Assembly: GCF_022760995.1 (NCBI RefSeq)
Contig: NZ_JAKWJO010000009.1
Span: 62,001 to 126,000 of the forward strand
Direction of reading: 5' to 3'
Length of the DNA: 64,000 nt
Source of the DNA: Dyella sedimenti
GTDB taxonomy: Bacteria > Pseudomonadota > Gammaproteobacteria > Xanthomonadales > Rhodanobacteraceae
The translations under genes were made by a program, and so were the position numbers. Each line of letters begins with the position of its first letter. Position 1 is the first letter of the stretch. Shown here piece by piece: positions 17,935 to 26,363 of the stretch. The notes beneath the pieces were generated by a model. That model was given only the letters and a program-made list of their open reading frames with translations, was not told the DNA's origin and ran no database searches.

Positions 17935-18181
17935 GAGCCTGTTCAAAATCTTGGTGGGCCCTCCTCCCCCCTGCACGCAGCCTTGTGGGAGCGCACCCTG
18001 TGCGCGACGCCTTTTGCCTCATGGCTCGTGGTCCCGGCGCCTCCCGCCAAAGGGGGCAAGGGCCAGGATGACGAACCGTGCAGACCGAGGCAAAAGGAGG
18101 TCGCGCACAGGGTGCGCTCCTACAGAGGGGACCGATCAGCGTCAGCGGGGAGGGGCCGAGCGACGACTTTGAACAGGCTCT
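17934..18181. repeat. composite palindromic repeat element (nested REP-like)
   Basis: The 248-base block is bounded by a perfect 14-base inverted repeat, AGAGCCTGTTCAAA at 17934-17947 and its complement at 18168-18181. Inside lie the inverted REP-like arms (17985-18008 and 18100-18123) and an 11-base inverted pair CCTTTTGCCTC / GAGGCAAAAGG. It exactly fills the space between the stops of the convergent cls and MFS genes. No coding capacity is seen. It looks like a MITE- or BIME-like element and could serve as a terminator. Confidence 0.82.
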
Positions 18182-18191
18182 AGGTCCCCGG

Positions 18192-19388
18192 TCAGCCGCG
18201 GGCCTTGCCCCCATAGCCCAGGTACAGGCCGCCGGTCAGCGCCGCCGCCGCCAGCGAGAGCGCGGCGGCCACCACGAACATCGGCCCGTAGCGCCCGCCC
18301 GAGGCGATCCAGCCGCCCAGCGGGCCGGTGACGCCCAGCGCCACGTCGATGAACACCGAGTACGCCGCCAGCGCTGCCCCACGGTTGCTCGCGCTCACGC
18401 GTTCCACCGCTACCACGCCCAGCGCGGGAAAGATCAGCGAGAAGCCGATGCCGCTCAGCGCCGCGCCCAGCATCGCCACGCCGGCTTGGCCGGCGCCGGC
18501 CAGCATGGCCAGTCCGACCGCCTCCACCAGCAGCGAGCACAGCGCCACGCGGTAGCCGCCGAAGTGGGCGATGGTCCAGCCCAGCACCAGGCGCACGCCC
18601 ACGAAGCACACGCCGAACACGCTGAGCGTCGGCGCGGCACCAGCCCAGCCCTGGCTGGCGTAGTACAGGGTGATGAAGGTGGCGATCACGCCGAAGCCCA
18701 CCGAGCCCAGCGCCAGCCCCATGCCGTAGGGCGCCACGCGGCCGAACACGCGGTGCATCGGCAGGCGCTCGCCCCCTTCCGCCCGCACCGGCGGGCGTCC
18801 CCAGGCCAGCAGCAGCGCCAGCGCCATCAGCGCCACGCCAGACAGGCCGATCATGACGAAACCACCCGCCGCCACCAGCAGCACGCCCAGCGGCGCGCCG
18901 GCCGCCAGCGCGCCGTAGGTGGCGATGCCGTTCCAGGAGATGACCTTGGCGGTGTGCGCGCTGCCGACCCGGCCGATGCCCCATATGATGCAGCCCGTGG
19001 CCACGCAGCTCTCGCCCATGCCCAGCGCCAGCCGTGCCAGCAGCATCGTGCCCAGCGCTAGCGCGGGTTCACCGCGCAGGAAGGCCGCCACGGTCATCAG
19101 CAACCCGCTGCCGCCGCAGGCCAGCAGGCCGATCAGGGCCGCCCGCTTGGGGCCAGCCATATCGGAGGTGCGCCCGGCGAAGCCGCGGCTGAGCAGGGTG
19201 GCGACGTATTGCGTGCTGATAACCAGGCCGGCCAGCACCGCGCCATAGCCGAGCGTGTCATGCACGAACGGCGGCAGTACCGCCAGCTGCATGCCGATCA
19301 CCAGGTAGGCCAGGAACGTGAAGCACACGACCTGGACGATGCGCAGAGTCAGCGGTGGACCGCTCCCGGTTTCGGCTTGGCTGGACAT
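18192..19388 (-). CDS. MFS transporter, YhhS-like
   Basis: A 398-residue, twelve-helix major facilitator. Segments such as YVATLLSRGFAGRTSDMAGPKRAAL and ARLALGMGESCVATGCIIWGIGR are typical of the YhhS/UPF0226 arabinose-efflux-like branch. The substrate is unknown. No strong Shine-Dalgarno precedes ATG 19388. The gene lies 68 bases downstream of a small membrane protein on the same strand, and its stop abuts the composite repeat. Confidence 0.88.
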   Translation of the reverse strand: MSSQAETGSGPPLTLRIVQVVCFTFLAYLVIGMQLAVLPPFVHDTLGYGAVLAGLVISTQYVATLLSRGFAGRTSDMAGPKRAALIGLLACGGSGLLMTVAAFLRGEPALALGTMLLARLALGMGESCVATGCIIWGIGRVGSAHTAKVISWNGIATYGALAAGAPLGVLLVAAGGFVMIGLSGVALMALALLLAWGRPPVRAEGGERLPMHRVFGRVAPYGMGLALGSVGFGVIATFITLYYASQGWAGAAPTLSVFGVCFVGVRLVLGWTIAHFGGYRVALCSLLVEAVGLAMLAGAGQAGVAMLGAALSGIGFSLIFPALGVVAVERVSASNRGAALAAYSVFIDVALGVTGPLGGWIASGGRYGPMFVVAAALSLAAAALTGGLYLGYGGKARG

Positions 19389-19456
19389 GGGTACGACGCG
19401 TGGAAAGGAAACGCTTGCAGGCGCGGGTCAGCGCTGGATGCCACGGCGACGCGCGA

Positions 19457-19828
19457 TCACTGGCGACGCAGGCGGCCGGCGAACACTTGCCAACCCAGGA
19501 AAACCCCGACGCCGGCACCGATGAATTCGAACAGCACGCGCAACCCCAGGCTGTCCGCGTCGTGCACCTCGGCCAGGCGCGCACGCAGCAATTGCAGCGA
19601 CTGCAGCCGGCCATAATTGAAATAGAACAGGTTCCACAAATCCTGGCCGCCAGCCAGCACCATGCCTGCCACATAGGCCCAGCTGACCTCCAGGCCCACA
19701 CTCCAGCCTTGGCCGCGTCCGAACCAGTGCAGCAGGCCGAACGCCAGGAAACCCGCTACCAAGGCGATCGCACCGGCTTCCAGCCCACCGATCAGGCCAT
19801 ATCCCATCCACGACTGGTCGTAAGGCAT
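19457..19828 (-). CDS. small membrane protein of unknown function
   Basis: A 123-residue protein with three hydrophobic segments (around residues 10-32, 46-62 and 98-115) and the Arg-rich tail typical of inner-membrane proteins. No family is recognised. ATG 19828 has GGAACAGGGG upstream. Same strand as the YhhS-like transporter, so possibly co-transcribed. Confidence 0.65.
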   Translation of the reverse strand: MPYDQSWMGYGLIGGLEAGAIALVAGFLAFGLLHWFGRGQGWSVGLEVSWAYVAGMVLAGGQDLWNLFYFNYGRLQSLQLLRARLAEVHDADSLGLRVLFEFIGAGVGVFLGWQVFAGRLRRQ

Positions 19829-19857
19829 GCCCCTGTTCCACCGTTATTGTGTTGTTG

Positions 19858-19876
19858 TGCAGGCATTATGCCTGCA
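19858..19876. promoter_or_regulatory. perfect inverted repeat between divergent genes (candidate operator)
   Basis: TGCAGGCAT and ATGCCTGCA form a perfect 9-base inverted repeat around a single base. It sits in the roughly 200-base AT-richer gap between the small membrane protein and the nicotinamidase gene. Which gene it would control is unknown. Confidence 0.4.
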
Positions 19877-20026
19877 TGGAAGTGGAGCCGTCTTTTTGTG
19901 TAAGAAATCTCTTACTCTGAACCTCGGACATACCGTACAAGACGCACGTCGAACCCGTCACACCTCAGTCATACGAACGCCTACTAGACTTTTTGGACGT
20001 AGTCTCTTGCGAGCCAACACGCGTCC

Positions 20027-20674
20027 ATGAATCCCACCATCAGCAGCCGCGCCGCCCTGATCCTGGTCGACGTGCAGCCGGACTTCATGCCCGGCGGCGC
20101 CCTGGCCTGCCATGAAGGCGACACCATCGTGCCGGGCATCGACCGGTTGCTGGGACGCCGCGCGTTCCGCCACGTGGCGGCCACCCAGGACTGGCATCCG
20201 GCCGGCCACGTCTCCTTCGCCAGCTCGCACGCCGGCCGGGCTCCCTTCGAGCGTATCCCGCTGTACGGCCATGCCCAGACGCTGTGGCCCGACCATTGCG
20301 TGCAGGACACGGCCGGCGCGGCGCTGCACCCGGGCATCGACTGGTCCGGCGTGGACACGGTGATCCGCAAGGGCGACGACCCGAAGGTGGACTCCTACAG
20401 CGGGTTCCGCGAGAACCATGGCCCCCACGGCACCCGCCCGGCCACCGGGCTGCACGAATGGCTGCGCGGGCGCGGCGTGGACGAGGTGTACGTGTGCGGC
20501 CTGGCGCGCGACGTGTGCGTGCTGTGGACGGTGCAGGACGCGGTGGAGCTGGGCTACCGCACCCACGTGCTGTGGGACCTGACCCGCCCCGTCTCGCCCG
20601 ACACCGATCTCGCCACGCGCCTGCGCTACGAACAGCTGGGCGTGCAGGTGATCGAGCACGGCATGCCCGCCTGA
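20027..20674 (+). CDS. pncA: nicotinamidase / pyrazinamidase
   Basis: A 215-residue isochorismatase-fold hydrolase that converts nicotinamide to nicotinic acid for NAD recycling. The catalytic triad is visible: Asp15 (ILVDVQPDF), Lys115 (TVIRKG) and Cys164 (LARDVCV). The metal-site Asp55, His57 and His61 are in TQDWHPAGHVSF. Length and motifs match PncA closely. It stands alone; a convergent small zinc-ribbon gene ends 14 bases after it. Confidence 0.95.
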   Translation: MNPTISSRAALILVDVQPDFMPGGALACHEGDTIVPGIDRLLGRRAFRHVAATQDWHPAGHVSFASSHAGRAPFERIPLYGHAQTLWPDHCVQDTAGAALHPGIDWSGVDTVIRKGDDPKVDSYSGFRENHGPHGTRPATGLHEWLRGRGVDEVYVCGLARDVCVLWTVQDAVELGYRTHVLWDLTRPVSPDTDLATRLRYEQLGVQVIEHGMPA

Positions 20675-20688
20675 AAGCCTGCCGGTGT

Positions 20689-20877
20689 TCAGCCGTCGTT
20701 CTCGGCGGCGACGCTGACCTGCGGCTCGCCGTCCCCATCGACGGTCACGCCGATCTCGATGGGACGGCAGCACACTTGGCAGTCCTCGATGTAGCGCTGG
20801 CTGCCCACCGAGCCATCGACCAGGATCTCGATGGCCTCGCCGCAATAGGGACAGTGGATGACGACCTCATCCTGCAT
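20689..20877 (-). CDS. CPXCG-motif cysteine-rich protein
   Basis: A 62-residue zinc-ribbon-like protein with CPYCG near the N-terminus and CQVCCRP in the middle, giving a Cys4-type site. The family is common and uncharacterised in Gammaproteobacteria. ATG 20877 was preferred over a TTG three codons earlier. Confidence 0.85.
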   Translation of the reverse strand: MQDEVVIHCPYCGEAIEILVDGSVGSQRYIEDCQVCCRPIEIGVTVDGDGEPQVSVAAENDG

Positions 20878-20905
20878 GGCGCTCAACTCACGGCGGCGTC
20901 ATGCG

Positions 20906-21325
20906 TCAGCGCTTGGCCTGCGACAGCGACGAGCCGCGTGCATTCACCTGCATGAGCACGCTCTCGCCCGCCGCCAGCGTGGTGTTCAGCTGGCCCTTGT
21001 CGCCCGGCTCGTGGCAGGCGCCCGAATTGCGCAGGGCCACCACGTGGGCGCCGCTGGGCAGGTAGAACGCGACCTGCTCGCCGGTTTCCAACTGCGCGGC
21101 GAATTTGTCATCGATCAGGATCTGGCTGGAGCAGCCGCCGCCGAAATGGCCGTTGTCGCGCACCACCTGCAGGGTGGCATCGCCGCCGCCCGGCGCCTGG
21201 TACAGGAACACCCGGTTGGACACCGCATCCCTGATCACCGTGTCGTGGTTGCTGGCTACTCCGCAACCCGCCAGGGCCAACGACCCCACCACCGCCATGC
21301 CCATTGCCCAATGCGCGATCTTCAT
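20906..21325 (-). CDS. putative lipoprotein of unknown function
   Basis: A 139-residue protein with a lipoprotein signal peptide: MKIAHWAMGMAVVGS followed by the lipobox LAGC with Cys21 as lipidated residue. GGAGTG precedes the ATG. The mature part is mainly beta, with paired cysteines (GGGCSSQ and SGACHEPGD), and resembles proteins that bind or scaffold small ligands, but no named family is recognised. It lies between the cysteine-rich protein and the PIN-domain gene on the same strand. Confidence 0.78.
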   Translation of the reverse strand: MKIAHWAMGMAVVGSLALAGCGVASNHDTVIRDAVSNRVFLYQAPGGGDATLQVVRDNGHFGGGCSSQILIDDKFAAQLETGEQVAFYLPSGAHVVALRNSGACHEPGDKGQLNTTLAAGESVLMQVNARGSSLSQAKR

Positions 21326-21402
21326 GTCCAGCACTCCACGGGAACGATCCACGGCCTGCGAGCATACGCGAAGACGACGCGCCCGGCCTGTGCAGCAAGC
21401 CG

Positions 21403-21855
21403 CTATCCCTCGCGCGGCGGCCAGGCCGAGGGCGGCAGGATCCGGCACCAGCCCTCGCGCGCCACGCGACGCGACAGCTGCAGCACCGCCTTGTCCTTGC
21501 TGAGCAGCCATTGCGCTCCGGCGGCGTAGGCCAGCTCGAGGAATTTCTGGTCGTCCGGATCCGCGCAGCGCGGCAGCTTCACCCCGGGCGGAAGCGCGAG
21601 GCCATGCAGGCGCCGCACCCAGCGGTCGAACATCGCGCCAGCCTCGCCGCGCGCCACGGCATCCAGGGCCAGTGCGGGGTAGTCGAGCACGGCCAGCCAT
21701 TCGTCGCGGCAGGCGTCGTCCACCACCGCCTGCACGAGGCCGCCGTGCAGGGCCTGCCGCAACGGCGCCACGGCCGGATCGCGGAACACGAACAGGTCGA
21801 GGGCGACATTGGTGTCGAGGACGAGCCAGGGTGGGGAGGCGGGCATGACGCGCAT
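21403..21855 (-). CDS. PIN-domain protein, putative toxin-antitoxin toxin component
   Basis: About 150 residues. The first acidic residue of the PIN nuclease site is in LVLDTNVALDLFV, a second in CRDEWLAVLDYP, and a third in the CADPDDQKFLELA segment, the pattern of the COG1569 PIN family (putative RNases). No antitoxin-like small gene is adjacent, so it is an orphan or not a toxin. The start is uncertain: GTG 21867, ATG 21855 and ATG 21846 are all in frame and none has a strong Shine-Dalgarno. Confidence 0.8.
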   Translation of the reverse strand: MRVMPASPPWLVLDTNVALDLFVFRDPAVAPLRQALHGGLVQAVVDDACRDEWLAVLDYPALALDAVARGEAGAMFDRWVRRLHGLALPPGVKLPRCADPDDQKFLELAYAAGAQWLLSKDKAVLQLSRRVAREGWCRILPPSAWPPREG

Positions 21856-21927
21856 GGTGTCATACACGGGCTACGTGGAAATCGTGAACAGGCTCTAAGA
21901 TGGCGTCCCATTTCCTGGACTGCCGAC

Positions 21928-22200
21928 ATGAGCGAACGCCTTTTCGACGACTACGTGGCCCGTTCGACGGCCGTCGCCGAGGGCTCGCGCTTCACCGCCT
22001 GCCTCGTGGTCACGCCGCGCCGCCGCAACGGCTTTCCGGTGTACTACGCCATCTGCGAGAACCGCAGCTTTCGCGATCGCGAACAGGCCGAGGCCGCCGC
22101 GGCCAAGTCGCTGGCGGCGATCGTGGGCCTGGAGGACGACGGCGCCCCGGTGTTCCCCGAGGGCTATACCGGCTTCGACGACGCAACGCCCGCCGGCTGA
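21928..22200 (+). CDS. conserved hypothetical small protein
   Basis: A 90-residue soluble protein starting MSERLFDDYVARSTA. It is rich in charged residues, with a central stretch on a beta-strand pattern (RFTACLVVTPRRRNG, PVYYAICENRSFRDRE). No signal peptide or known domain. A copy of the repeat tail GAACAGGCTCTAAGA lies at 21886-21900, 27 bases upstream of the start. Confidence 0.6.
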   Translation: MSERLFDDYVARSTAVAEGSRFTACLVVTPRRRNGFPVYYAICENRSFRDREQAEAAAAKSLAAIVGLEDDGAPVFPEGYTGFDDATPAG

Positions 22201-22397
22201 GGCCGCACGGGCCAGGATGGTGCCGGCCCCGAGACGCTGGAAACCCCGCCCCAGGCAGTCGGGCCAGCCGAAATGTGACCTCATCAGGTCATTTCCTTGC
22301 GGCAAACTGTACTTTTTCGTCAACCACGCGCAAGATCACCCGTTGTTCACGTCCATTAGCCGTGGTTTTCACGGCTCATGTATCGGGAGACAGCGCC

Positions 22398-23318
22398 ATG
22401 CGGCGAACCTTTGTCGTGGGTTGTCCACGCTCTGGCACCACCATCGTGCAAGCCTTGCTGGCGCGGCATCCAGCGATCTACACCCTCCCGGAAACCGCGT
22501 TCTTCGAGCAGTTGCACGGCGATCTGGCATGGCGCTGGGGCGATGCCCAGGTCCGGCCGTCGCGCCGCCGCTGGCGGCAGCGCCTGGGCCTGACCCGCCG
22601 CCATATGCGCGAGGCCTTCGCCGCCCTCCACCTCCAGCTGACCGGCCGCCGGCCGATCCGCCCCACCGGGCTGCACCGCCGCACGCTCGCCCAGCGCTTC
22701 CTGGCGCTGCTGGACGGCTCCGCCGCGGCCGCCGGGCGCCAGATGTGGCTGGAGAAAACCCCCAACCACCTGCTCTACATCCCCGAGATCCAGGCGCTGG
22801 CCCCCGACGCCCGCTTCATCCACGTGGTGCGCCGGGGCGAGGACGTGCTCGCTTCGCTGATGGATGTCTACCTACGCTTCGAGAACGACGCGGCCTTCGG
22901 CGGTGGGGCGGTGCACTGGGCCCGGCGCTGGAACCGCGCCGTGGACATCCATGGCCGGTACGTGGGCCATCCCAGCCACCATTTCGTGTTCCTGGAGGAC
23001 CTGGTGCACCAGCCGGAGGCCGAATGGGAACGGCTGTGCGCCTTCCTGGACCTGCCGGCCGACGTGCCGCTGGACAGCGCCTGCCAGCAGTCGATCGCCA
23101 ACCTCGACTACGAGCCATGGAAGCTCTCCGCCATCCATGGCCAGTTGCGCCCCGCCGACCGCAAGGTGGACGGCCTGTTCGGGCCGAAGATGCAGCGCTG
23201 GCTGCAGACACACCTGGCCTCGTATGACGACCTGCGCGCGCTCTGCGGCGCCCACCGCCCGCGCACGGCCCCCCACCTGCGCCTGGTCGGCCAGGCCCGT
23301 ACCGCCGAAGCGGGCTGA
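22398..23318 (+). CDS. sulfotransferase family protein
   Basis: A 306-residue PAPS-dependent sulfotransferase without TPRs. The 5'-phosphosulphate-binding loop GCPRSGTT lies at residues 8-15, and the 3'-phosphate-binding region ARFIHVVRRGEDVLASL lies near residue 140. A GGGAGA lies nine bases before ATG 22398. The protein is probably cytoplasmic and transfers sulphate to a hydroxyl or amine of an unknown acceptor. It ends only three bases from the convergent hydroxylase and opens a locus with three further sulfotransferases. Confidence 0.87.
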   Translation: MRRTFVVGCPRSGTTIVQALLARHPAIYTLPETAFFEQLHGDLAWRWGDAQVRPSRRRWRQRLGLTRRHMREAFAALHLQLTGRRPIRPTGLHRRTLAQRFLALLDGSAAAAGRQMWLEKTPNHLLYIPEIQALAPDARFIHVVRRGEDVLASLMDVYLRFENDAAFGGGAVHWARRWNRAVDIHGRYVGHPSHHFVFLEDLVHQPEAEWERLCAFLDLPADVPLDSACQQSIANLDYEPWKLSAIHGQLRPADRKVDGLFGPKMQRWLQTHLASYDDLRALCGAHRPRTAPHLRLVGQARTAEAG

Positions 23319-23321
23319 GCG

Positions 23322-24641
23322 TCAGCCGGCGGGCACCGGCGTTTCGCTGGCCTGGTTGAAATCGCCGATGGCCTCGACCAGGTCGGTGACGGCCAACCGC
23401 TCGACCTCGGTGAGATCCGGATTCCAGCTGTCCAGGATCATCACCACGCGGGTGCGGTCGCTGCGATTCCAGGCCTCGTGCTCGAAGGTGTCGTCGAAGG
23501 TGACGCAGCGCCCCTCCTGCCAGGCATGCAGCTCGCCGCCGACGTTGATGGCGCAGTCGGACGGCACGATCAGCGGCAGGTGCGTGACCAGGCGCGTATT
23601 GGTGACGCCGCGATGCGGCAGGATGTGGGTGCCTGGGCGCAGCACCGAATACAGTGTCTCCGGCGCGTGGTCGCGGATGCGTACCAGCGGCAGCGAATCG
23701 AGCAGCCCGGCCGTGCGCGGGCAACGCGCGACATGTTCGTCGAACCGCTCGCCATGGCGATAGAAGAAGTACGCGTCCCATGCCGCCGGCTGCTGGCCGG
23801 AGGCCGCCAGGTGGCCCTTGAGGCTCTCCGCGCTCTGCTCGCCCAGGAAGGGCTGCAGCGGCTGATTCTCCGAAAGCACGGCCAGCAGTTCCTCGCGCAC
23901 GGCCTCGAAGGCGCCTTCGAGGTCCGCCTGCCAGGGAAAGCGTCCGGTGGGGTAGTAGGTCTGGCTGGGCACGCCGGGGAAATAGAGGAATTTCGGCTTC
24001 TGGCGGGGATCGGGCAGGTGGGCCGGCTGTTCGCCCAGGTAGATGGCCAGGCATTGCTCTACCCTCGCCAGCTCCGCACGGCCGTAGCGCTGGCGTAGCG
24101 GTTCGAGCACGGCATCGAAGGTTTGGCGCCGCCCGGCGTCGATGTAGCGGATGGCGTGCTGCACCGCTTCGCGCAGCCCCGGTGCGGTGGTGTCGTCGCT
24201 CATCCAGCGGCCTTGCGCCTGGGCCGCGTTGACCGCGCCGAAATAGGCCAGCAGCGCCCGTTGTCCCTGGCCAAGCTGTTCCAGCGAAATGGCCAGGCGC
24301 AGGCGCGCCACGAACAATTGCGGCGCCTGCGCCACGCAGCGCGCCAGGCTGTCGGCCGCGCCCCGGTAATCCCCCGCCGCCATCTGCGCCGCGCCCAACT
24401 GGTGCAGGAGCTCCGGCGTCGGCCGGGCCTGCGCGGCGGCCAGCAGCATGGCGACGGCGCGCAGCGCGTCGCCGCGCAGCAGGTGGCGGCCGGCCACGAA
24501 CTGCAGCGCCTCCACGTCGCCGGGCGACTGCTCCAGCAGCCGGGCGAAATATTGCTCGGCCAGCATCGCATCGCCCTGGCGCAGGCCGTTCTGGGCCATC
24601 TCACGCAAGACCGCGATTCCCCCCATCACCTCGCTGTTCAT
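23322..24641 (-). CDS. TPR-containing aspartyl/asparaginyl beta-hydroxylase
   Basis: A 439-residue protein in two parts. Residues 1 to about 190 are TPR-like helical repeats (ALRAVAMLLAAAQARPTPELLHQLGAAQ...). The C-terminal half is the 2-oxoglutarate/Fe(II) hydroxylase domain: GTHILPHRG supplies an iron-ligand His, and DDTFEHEAWN the second His and the usual Asp/His arrangement, with an Arg (RTRVVMIL) for the 2-oxoglutarate. Such domains hydroxylate Asp or Asn side chains of proteins or peptides. It is divergent from the first TPR-sulfotransferase across 144 bases. Confidence 0.87.
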   Translation of the reverse strand: MNSEVMGGIAVLREMAQNGLRQGDAMLAEQYFARLLEQSPGDVEALQFVAGRHLLRGDALRAVAMLLAAAQARPTPELLHQLGAAQMAAGDYRGAADSLARCVAQAPQLFVARLRLAISLEQLGQGQRALLAYFGAVNAAQAQGRWMSDDTTAPGLREAVQHAIRYIDAGRRQTFDAVLEPLRQRYGRAELARVEQCLAIYLGEQPAHLPDPRQKPKFLYFPGVPSQTYYPTGRFPWQADLEGAFEAVREELLAVLSENQPLQPFLGEQSAESLKGHLAASGQQPAAWDAYFFYRHGERFDEHVARCPRTAGLLDSLPLVRIRDHAPETLYSVLRPGTHILPHRGVTNTRLVTHLPLIVPSDCAINVGGELHAWQEGRCVTFDDTFEHEAWNRSDRTRVVMILDSWNPDLTEVERLAVTDLVEAIGDFNQASETPVPAG

Positions 24642-24785
24642 GCTCGATCCACCACCGCCGTGTCGTTGCCAAGTCCACCGCCGGTTCCAATGCGGCGGCC
24701 ATGGGCATAATAGACACGAACCGTACGCACTGCCTGCCTTCGCGGGAAGATGCGTGGCCACCAGTTCATCCCAACCGAGCCATTG

Positions 24786-26363
24786 ATGAATCCCCGATTG
24801 CAAGGGCTGGACCCCACCGCCACCCAGCACGTCATGATCGCCGGCCAGGCCCTGGACGCCGGCCGCGTCGACGAAGCGGACCAGCAGCTTGCGCGCGTAC
24901 TGTCCGCCTACCCCGACCATCCCGAGGTGCTGCGCATGAAGGCCGGCGTGCACAGCCTGCGCGGCCGGCACGCCGAGGCCATGGCCATGATGCGTCGCGC
25001 GCTGGCCCAGCGCCCCCAGGATGCGCTCTACCACAACACCCTTGGCACCCTGCTGGGCACCGCGGGCGAGTACGAGGCGGCCATCGATGCGCTGCGGCGC
25101 ACCTGCGAGTTGCAGCCCGGCCTGGCCCTGGCCTGGTACAACCTGGGCGTGATGCTGACCAAATGCGTGCGCAACGAGGAAGCTACCCAGGCCCTGCAGC
25201 GCGCCGTGTCGCTGGCGCCGGAATACGCAGCCGCCCGTGCCTTGCTCGCCGACATCCTGCGCACGCGCGGCATGGCCGACGAGGCCGCCGCCGAATACCG
25301 CCGCCTGATCGCCGCCCAGCCCAACGCCGGCCTGGCCTGGTGGGGCCTGGCCGACCTGCGTACGCAGCGCTTCAGCGACGAGGACATGGCGCGGATGCGC
25401 GCCGCCCTGCAGCAGCCCGGCACCGCCGAGCACGACCGCGTCGCGATCGGCTTCGCCCTGGCCAAGGCCCTGGACGAAGCCGGGCGGTATGCCGAATCGC
25501 TCGACGCCCTGGCCGCCGCCAATGCCATCGCGCAACGCCGGCAACCCTGGAACGCCACCGCCTTCTCGGCCAGCGTGGCCGGCGTCCGCCAGGCCTTCAC
25601 GCCACCGCCGCGCGGCGCCGGGGAACCGATCGGTGGCGAGGCCATCTTCATCGTCAGCCTGCCGCGCTCTGGCTCCACCCTGGTGGAACAGATCCTGGCC
25701 TCGCATCCCCAGGTGGGAGGCGCGGGCGAATTGCCCGACCTGCCGCAGGTGCTGGGGGAGGAGTCGCGCCGGCGCGGCAAGCCCTTCCCGCAGTGGGTAA
25801 AGGACATGCAGCCCGGGGACTGGCTGCGGCTGGGCCAGCGCTACCTGCAGCGCACCGCGCGCTGGCGCGGCGAGCATGCCTTCTTCACCGACAAGCTGCC
25901 CAACAACTGGATCTACATCGGCGCCATCCGCGCGATGCTGCCGCAGGCGCGCATCCTGGCCTGCCGGCGCGACCCGCTGGAAACCTGCTTCTCCTGCTAT
26001 CGCCAACACCTGGACGGCAACAACGGCTATACCCGCACCTTCGAGGACCTGGCCCGCTTCTGGCGCGACTTCGACGAGTGCGTGCGCGCCGGCAAGGCGC
26101 TGCACCCATCGCACGTCTATGAGCACAGCTATGAGGCGCTGCTCGCCGATCCCGAGGCCAACATCCGCCAGTTGCTGGATTTCTGCGGCCTGCCGTTCGA
26201 CCAGGCCTGCCTGGATTTCCACCGGAACACGCGGGAAGTGCGTTCGCCCAGCGCCACCCAGGTGCGCCAGCCGCTGCGGCGCGACACCGCCCGCGCCGAG
26301 CGCTACGGCGCCCTGCTCGATCCGCTGCGCAAGGCCCTCGGATTGCCGACGGCCACGGCATGA
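24786..26363 (+). CDS. TPR-containing sulfotransferase (first copy)
   Basis: A 525-residue protein: an N-terminal half of about six TPR units (residues 10-260) and a C-terminal sulfotransferase domain. The PAPS loop IVSLPRSGSTLVEQ is near residue 290. ACRRDPLETCFSCY lies further on, with the expected basic 3'-phosphate site. This architecture resembles protein/peptide tyrosyl-sulfotransferases, with the TPR array as likely acceptor-docking surface. The start at ATG 24786 is weakly supported by a Shine-Dalgarno; ATG 24750 is in frame. Its stop overlaps the next start by four bases (ATGA), showing translational coupling. Confidence 0.88.
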   Translation: MNPRLQGLDPTATQHVMIAGQALDAGRVDEADQQLARVLSAYPDHPEVLRMKAGVHSLRGRHAEAMAMMRRALAQRPQDALYHNTLGTLLGTAGEYEAAIDALRRTCELQPGLALAWYNLGVMLTKCVRNEEATQALQRAVSLAPEYAAARALLADILRTRGMADEAAAEYRRLIAAQPNAGLAWWGLADLRTQRFSDEDMARMRAALQQPGTAEHDRVAIGFALAKALDEAGRYAESLDALAAANAIAQRRQPWNATAFSASVAGVRQAFTPPPRGAGEPIGGEAIFIVSLPRSGSTLVEQILASHPQVGGAGELPDLPQVLGEESRRRGKPFPQWVKDMQPGDWLRLGQRYLQRTARWRGEHAFFTDKLPNNWIYIGAIRAMLPQARILACRRDPLETCFSCYRQHLDGNNGYTRTFEDLARFWRDFDECVRAGKALHPSHVYEHSYEALLADPEANIRQLLDFCGLPFDQACLDFHRNTREVRSPSATQVRQPLRRDTARAERYGALLDPLRKALGLPTATA

